Assembly (NCBI GenBank): GCA_963701435.1
Contig: CAVPAL010000003.1
Span: forward strand, 75,243-139,242
Reading direction: 5' to 3'
Source of the DNA: JAACFF01 sp963701435
GTDB lineage: Bacteria; Chloroflexota; Anaerolineae; Promineifilales; Promineifilaceae
Length of the DNA: 64,000 bases
Below the pieces are notes generated by a model. That model was not told the origin of the DNA and ran no database searches. It worked only from the letters and a program-made list of their open reading frames with translations. Below are positions 61,620 through 64,000 of this stretch, in pieces. Every line of letters starts with the position of its first letter. The first letter of the stretch is position 1. The position numbers and the translations under genes were made by a program.

Positions 61620-63719
61620 ATGAATACGCAGTTTGATTGGGAAACCGACGATAAACCGGCAGCTATACCCGCCCAAACCCGGCGCAAATTCAGCTTAAGT
61701 CGCCGCCAGCGCTGGTTTTTATGGATCGCCGTTGCTTTGCTGCTCATGTTTGGGCTGGCTGGATGGCTTTTGTGGCAGCGGCAGGAAATGCGCCGCCAGC
61801 GGGTTGAGCAGGATGTACTGGCCAGCTTCCAAATATGGCGCCAGGCGGTGAATCAAGCAGACGGAGAATTGTTTGCCTATTTGCTCTCGCGGGAAGATGC
61901 GGATTGGCAGCGCACGCAGAAACTGTTGTTTAACAGCGGCAAGCTGTTGAATCGCGCACCTTTTGGTTTAAAATGGGTACAAACGGCCGTTCCCAACCCC
62001 ATACTCACCATTGCGCCCGATTGGCAAAGTGTAGAATTGCAGTTTGAGCAGGATTATGAAGCGGGCACCGATTTGGATGCGCTCAAAGCAGTACGCTTGC
62101 GGCAAACGGCCGTTTACCAATATCGGGATGAACGCTGGCTGCAAAGTGCGCCGCCGGCCGGTTTTTGGGGGGCAACCCAAAACATTGCCGGCGACCGCCT
62201 GACGTTGCTCTTCCCTGAGCGGGATGCAGAGCTGGCACAGCAGTTGTGGCAAGACCTGGAAAAAGAACTCCAGCAGGTTTGTGACCAAATCACAGCGACA
62301 GGTGGTCGCGCTTGTGATGAGCATGACCATTTGCAGGTGGAACTTGTGACCGGCAGCGAAAAACTGGCCGAAGTTTCTGATTTGCATACGCCGCTGTTTA
62401 ACGGCCGTGCCCTACTTCTGCCCGCGCCAACGCTGGTCGGTGTGCCAATGGATGAGAGCAGTTATTATGCTTTTTTGAAAGGATATGCCGGCCGCGTCGT
62501 GGAATTATTTGAAACCAATTTGTCGGCGCCCGCGCCGCTGCCCGAGCAGGCAGTGTATTCACTTTGCCTCACTTACCCCGGCGATGGTGCGACAATGCAG
62601 CGATATGATCCCTTCCAAAACAAATGGTCAACCATGCTGCCTGAACGAAATTTCCGTTTCCTGGATGCGCTGCCCGATGATTCCGCTCTGGTTTTGCATG
62701 AAACTCCGTCCAGTCAAGAACCAAACCGCCTGCGCTTGAGCTTGTTTACACCCGCCCAAGAAACCCTGCTTGTTGACGACAACACACATCAGTGGCAGCC
62801 GCGTCCGGTCGGATGGGCGCAAGCGACAAGCCGGCCGCGTTTGCTGCTGCAAGGCGCTGATCTGGTTCAGGCAACCACTTTCTACCGCTGGCTGGACTTA
62901 CGGGCGTGTTCCCAAAGTGGCTGCGCAGTAGAGGATTTAGCGGGTTTTGCCGCCTGGTCGCCTGATGGCGTCCACATGCTGCTGGTGCAAGAATCACAGC
63001 TTTTTCTTGGAAATGCTGACGGAGAAAACTTAGAATTGGTTGGAACCGGGTTTAACCCATTTTGGGTGGATGAAAAAACCTATGCGTATGCTCGTTTTGT
63101 GCATCTTCCCGACTATACCACGATGGAAATTGCAGCAAGGCAGATAGGTTCCGAAAAAACACGCGTGCTTTTTAATGCTGATGATCTGGCTGCGGCGGTT
63201 GACATAACAGAACGGGGTAAGCTGTTTTTTAAATATATTGCTCCCAGCCCGGGCGATTCGAACCTGATATTGGTTGCAGCGACCGGCATCGGCGCCTATG
63301 CAGGCGAATATTTCATTTTTTCGGTTGAACTTGAGGATTCAGGATCTGTCGTAATGCTGCGCGAGCGCAGACGCGGCGCGCCCAGCGGATATCCCTCCTT
63401 GCTGACGCCCACCGGTTATCCGCCATTTTCGTTTTCTCCGGATGGGCGCTGGCTGGTGTTCAGTGAATTGACCGGCGCGCAGAAAGATAGCTGGCTATTT
63501 TATTTGCATAATCTGCAGCGCAATGAAACCCAAATTGTGCAAACCACGTTTCCGGCCTACCCGGCGCGCTATCCATTTTATGATTGGTCGGCTGATGGAC
63601 ACTGGCTGGTAATTGTCGATGATGGTTTTATGCGCCTGGTCGCGCCCGATTACGATTTTCAACGTTTGGTCCCGCATGAATATGACGCCTGTTTTTTTAC
63701 CGCCTGGATGAATGATTGA
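61620..63719 (+). CDS. Membrane-anchored TolB/WD40-like propeller protein
   Basis: 699 residues. N-terminal cytoplasmic stretch of about 35 residues, one membrane helix (WFLWIAVALLLMFGLAGWLLW), an alpha/beta region of about 250 residues without recognisable family, then a C-terminal part with PD40-type units (FAAWSPDGVHMLLVQESQLFL; FSFSPDGRWLVFSEL; YDWSADGHWLVIVDDG). Probably faces outside the membrane. No partner gene is evident. ATG at 61620 was preferred over the TTG at 61602; both are open. Carries three octamers. Confidence 0.75.
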   Translation: MNTQFDWETDDKPAAIPAQTRRKFSLSRRQRWFLWIAVALLLMFGLAGWLLWQRQEMRRQRVEQDVLASFQIWRQAVNQADGELFAYLLSREDADWQRTQKLLFNSGKLLNRAPFGLKWVQTAVPNPILTIAPDWQSVELQFEQDYEAGTDLDALKAVRLRQTAVYQYRDERWLQSAPPAGFWGATQNIAGDRLTLLFPERDAELAQQLWQDLEKELQQVCDQITATGGRACDEHDHLQVELVTGSEKLAEVSDLHTPLFNGRALLLPAPTLVGVPMDESSYYAFLKGYAGRVVELFETNLSAPAPLPEQAVYSLCLTYPGDGATMQRYDPFQNKWSTMLPERNFRFLDALPDDSALVLHETPSSQEPNRLRLSLFTPAQETLLVDDNTHQWQPRPVGWAQATSRPRLLLQGADLVQATTFYRWLDLRACSQSGCAVEDLAGFAAWSPDGVHMLLVQESQLFLGNADGENLELVGTGFNPFWVDEKTYAYARFVHLPDYTTMEIAARQIGSEKTRVLFNADDLAAAVDITERGKLFFKYIAPSPGDSNLILVAATGIGAYAGEYFIFSVELEDSGSVVMLRERRRGAPSGYPSLLTPTGYPPFSFSPDGRWLVFSELTGAQKDSWLFYLHNLQRNETQIVQTTFPAYPARYPFYDWSADGHWLVIVDDGFMRLVAPDYDFQRLVPHEYDACFFTAWMND

Positions 63720-63730
63720 GATTGTGATGT

Positions 63731-63847
63731 TTAGGTAATCGGCAACAATATTTCAAAATCAGAATCGTTCTAGACGTTGCCGATTCCTCATGGAAATCTC
63801 AGTTCAAGTCCTTTGGGATTTCCGAATTGTTTCTGCGGTTTACCTAA
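63731..63847. repeat. Double-hairpin dispersed repeat, copy 6
   Basis: 117 bp, from TTAGGTAATCGGCAAC to GCGGTTTACCTAA, 11 nt after the stop codon of the WD40-like gene. The left hairpin pairs AATCGGCAAC with GTTGCCGATT exactly; the centre reads TTCCTCATGGAA. The right arm is less regular (GGAAATC / GATTTCC). The stem bases differ from the other copies while pairing is kept. Confidence 0.8.
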
Positions 63848-63856
63848 CCGTAGACC

Positions 63857-63988
63857 AGGGTTTTTCAGTTGTGCGAAAATCAACTTCCCGGAAGCTGATT
63901 CAAACTATGCATACTCATTTTGCCCTCGACTAATTTTGAAACTACGAGCTTCCGGGAAGATTGCACAGCATAACTACTGAAAACCCTG
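63857..63988. mobile_element. MITE-like element with terminal inverted repeats and 9-bp direct repeats
   Basis: 132 bp. Ends: AGGGTTTTTCAGTTGTGC on the left and GCACAG...ACTGAAAACCCT on the right (imperfect inverted repeats). CCGTAGACC stands directly before (63848-63856) and after it (63989-63997), as a target site duplication would. Inside, CTTCCCGGAAG (63884-63894) and CTTCCGGGAAG (63949-63959) are exact reverse complements. No ORF; a non-autonomous element is the best reading. Confidence 0.6.
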
Positions 63989-64000
63989 CCGTAGACCCCC

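Larger units (their letters stand above)
306..62408. repeat. Highly iterated palindrome ACGGCCGT across the window
   Basis: About 81 copies counted by eye, for example at 306, 963, 2558, 3911, 9431, 10291, 13521, 18323, 22798, 24217, 24694, 31635, 33801, 37442, 43901, 44603, 49683, 55090, 61000, 61983 and 62401. All but a few are inside genes, on both strands and in all three codon phases (Thr-Ala-Val, x-Gly-Arg, x-Arg-Pro). Many are extended to AAACGGCCGTTT or longer palindromes. Confidence 0.92.

Noticed and set aside
1..64000. Search for a defence island or toxin-antitoxin pair
   Set aside because: Apart from the orphan 70-residue module at 24920 there are no nucleases, methyltransferases, toxins or integrases that I can recognise.

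Overview
The window reads as a chromosomal piece of a Chloroflexota bacterium, probably Anaerolineae-like. This is an inference from content: a complete V/A-type ATPase operon, lipoproteins with Pro/Glu/Ala-rich linkers, DUF4058, Reg_prop-type propellers, C39-like secreted proteins, a phosphoglycerate-type serine pathway with a class V aminotransferase, and moderate GC. There are no rRNA or tRNA genes, no CRISPR array and no phage genes that I can see.

Layout. 1-5.4 kb: 3' part of khpB/jag, then a leftward serine cluster (serB-like, class V aminotransferase, serA) and an inositol-monophosphatase gene. 5.5-10 kb: leftward sugar ABC transporter (two permeases, lipoprotein binding protein) without an ATPase gene. 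10.2-12.9 kb: CDP-sugar genes (rfbF, rfbG, NAD-dependent epimerase/reductase). 13.1-16.8 kb: a large membrane-anchored beta-propeller gene that appears split by a frameshift. 16.8-21 kb: panB-panE-panC, a CxxC redoxin and a KtrB/KtrA-like chimera. 21-28.2 kb: DUF4058, LTA-synthase-like sulfatase, YceI lipoprotein, small proteins, a TVP38-like membrane protein and an amidohydrolase. 28.3-33.1 kb: complete branched-chain amino-acid-type ABC transporter (livKHMGF order). 33.2-44.1 kb: secreted eight-repeat Calx-beta-like protein, class III aminotransferase/hydrolase/EamA operon, a frameshifted P5C-dehydrogenase-type ALDH, and tandem C39-like/TPR proteins. 44.3-48.7 kb: a whole PTS in two genes (EIIC-B-B' and EIIA-HPr-EI). 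49.3-52.7 kb: alanine dehydrogenase, CoA-transferase, CBS protein, small Cys protein. 53-61.3 kb: V-type ATPase operon H-I-K-E-C-F-A-B-D. 61.6-63.7 kb: anchored WD40-like protein.

Three signals lie on top of the genes. (1) The palindromic octamer ACGGCCGT occurs about 81 times, nearly all inside genes, where about one is expected by chance; it resembles the cyanobacterial HIP1 phenomenon with a different word. (2) A family of about 116-bp double-hairpin repeats, bounded by TTAGGTAA/TTACCTAA-like ends and centred on CCTCGAGG, sits right at the ends of genes; in three full copies the terminal TAG is itself the stop codon of the neighbouring gene. (3) A roughly 130-nt sequence occurs twice in opposite orientation, once as the 5' leader of the PTS EIIA-HPr-EI gene and once alone in an intergenic region; both copies keep the same hairpins, complementary loops, a TTGACA box and an anti-Shine-Dalgarno segment, suggesting a new structured RNA. 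Three genes (binding protein, propeller, ALDH) carry single-base frameshifts, which are either assembly errors or true lesions.
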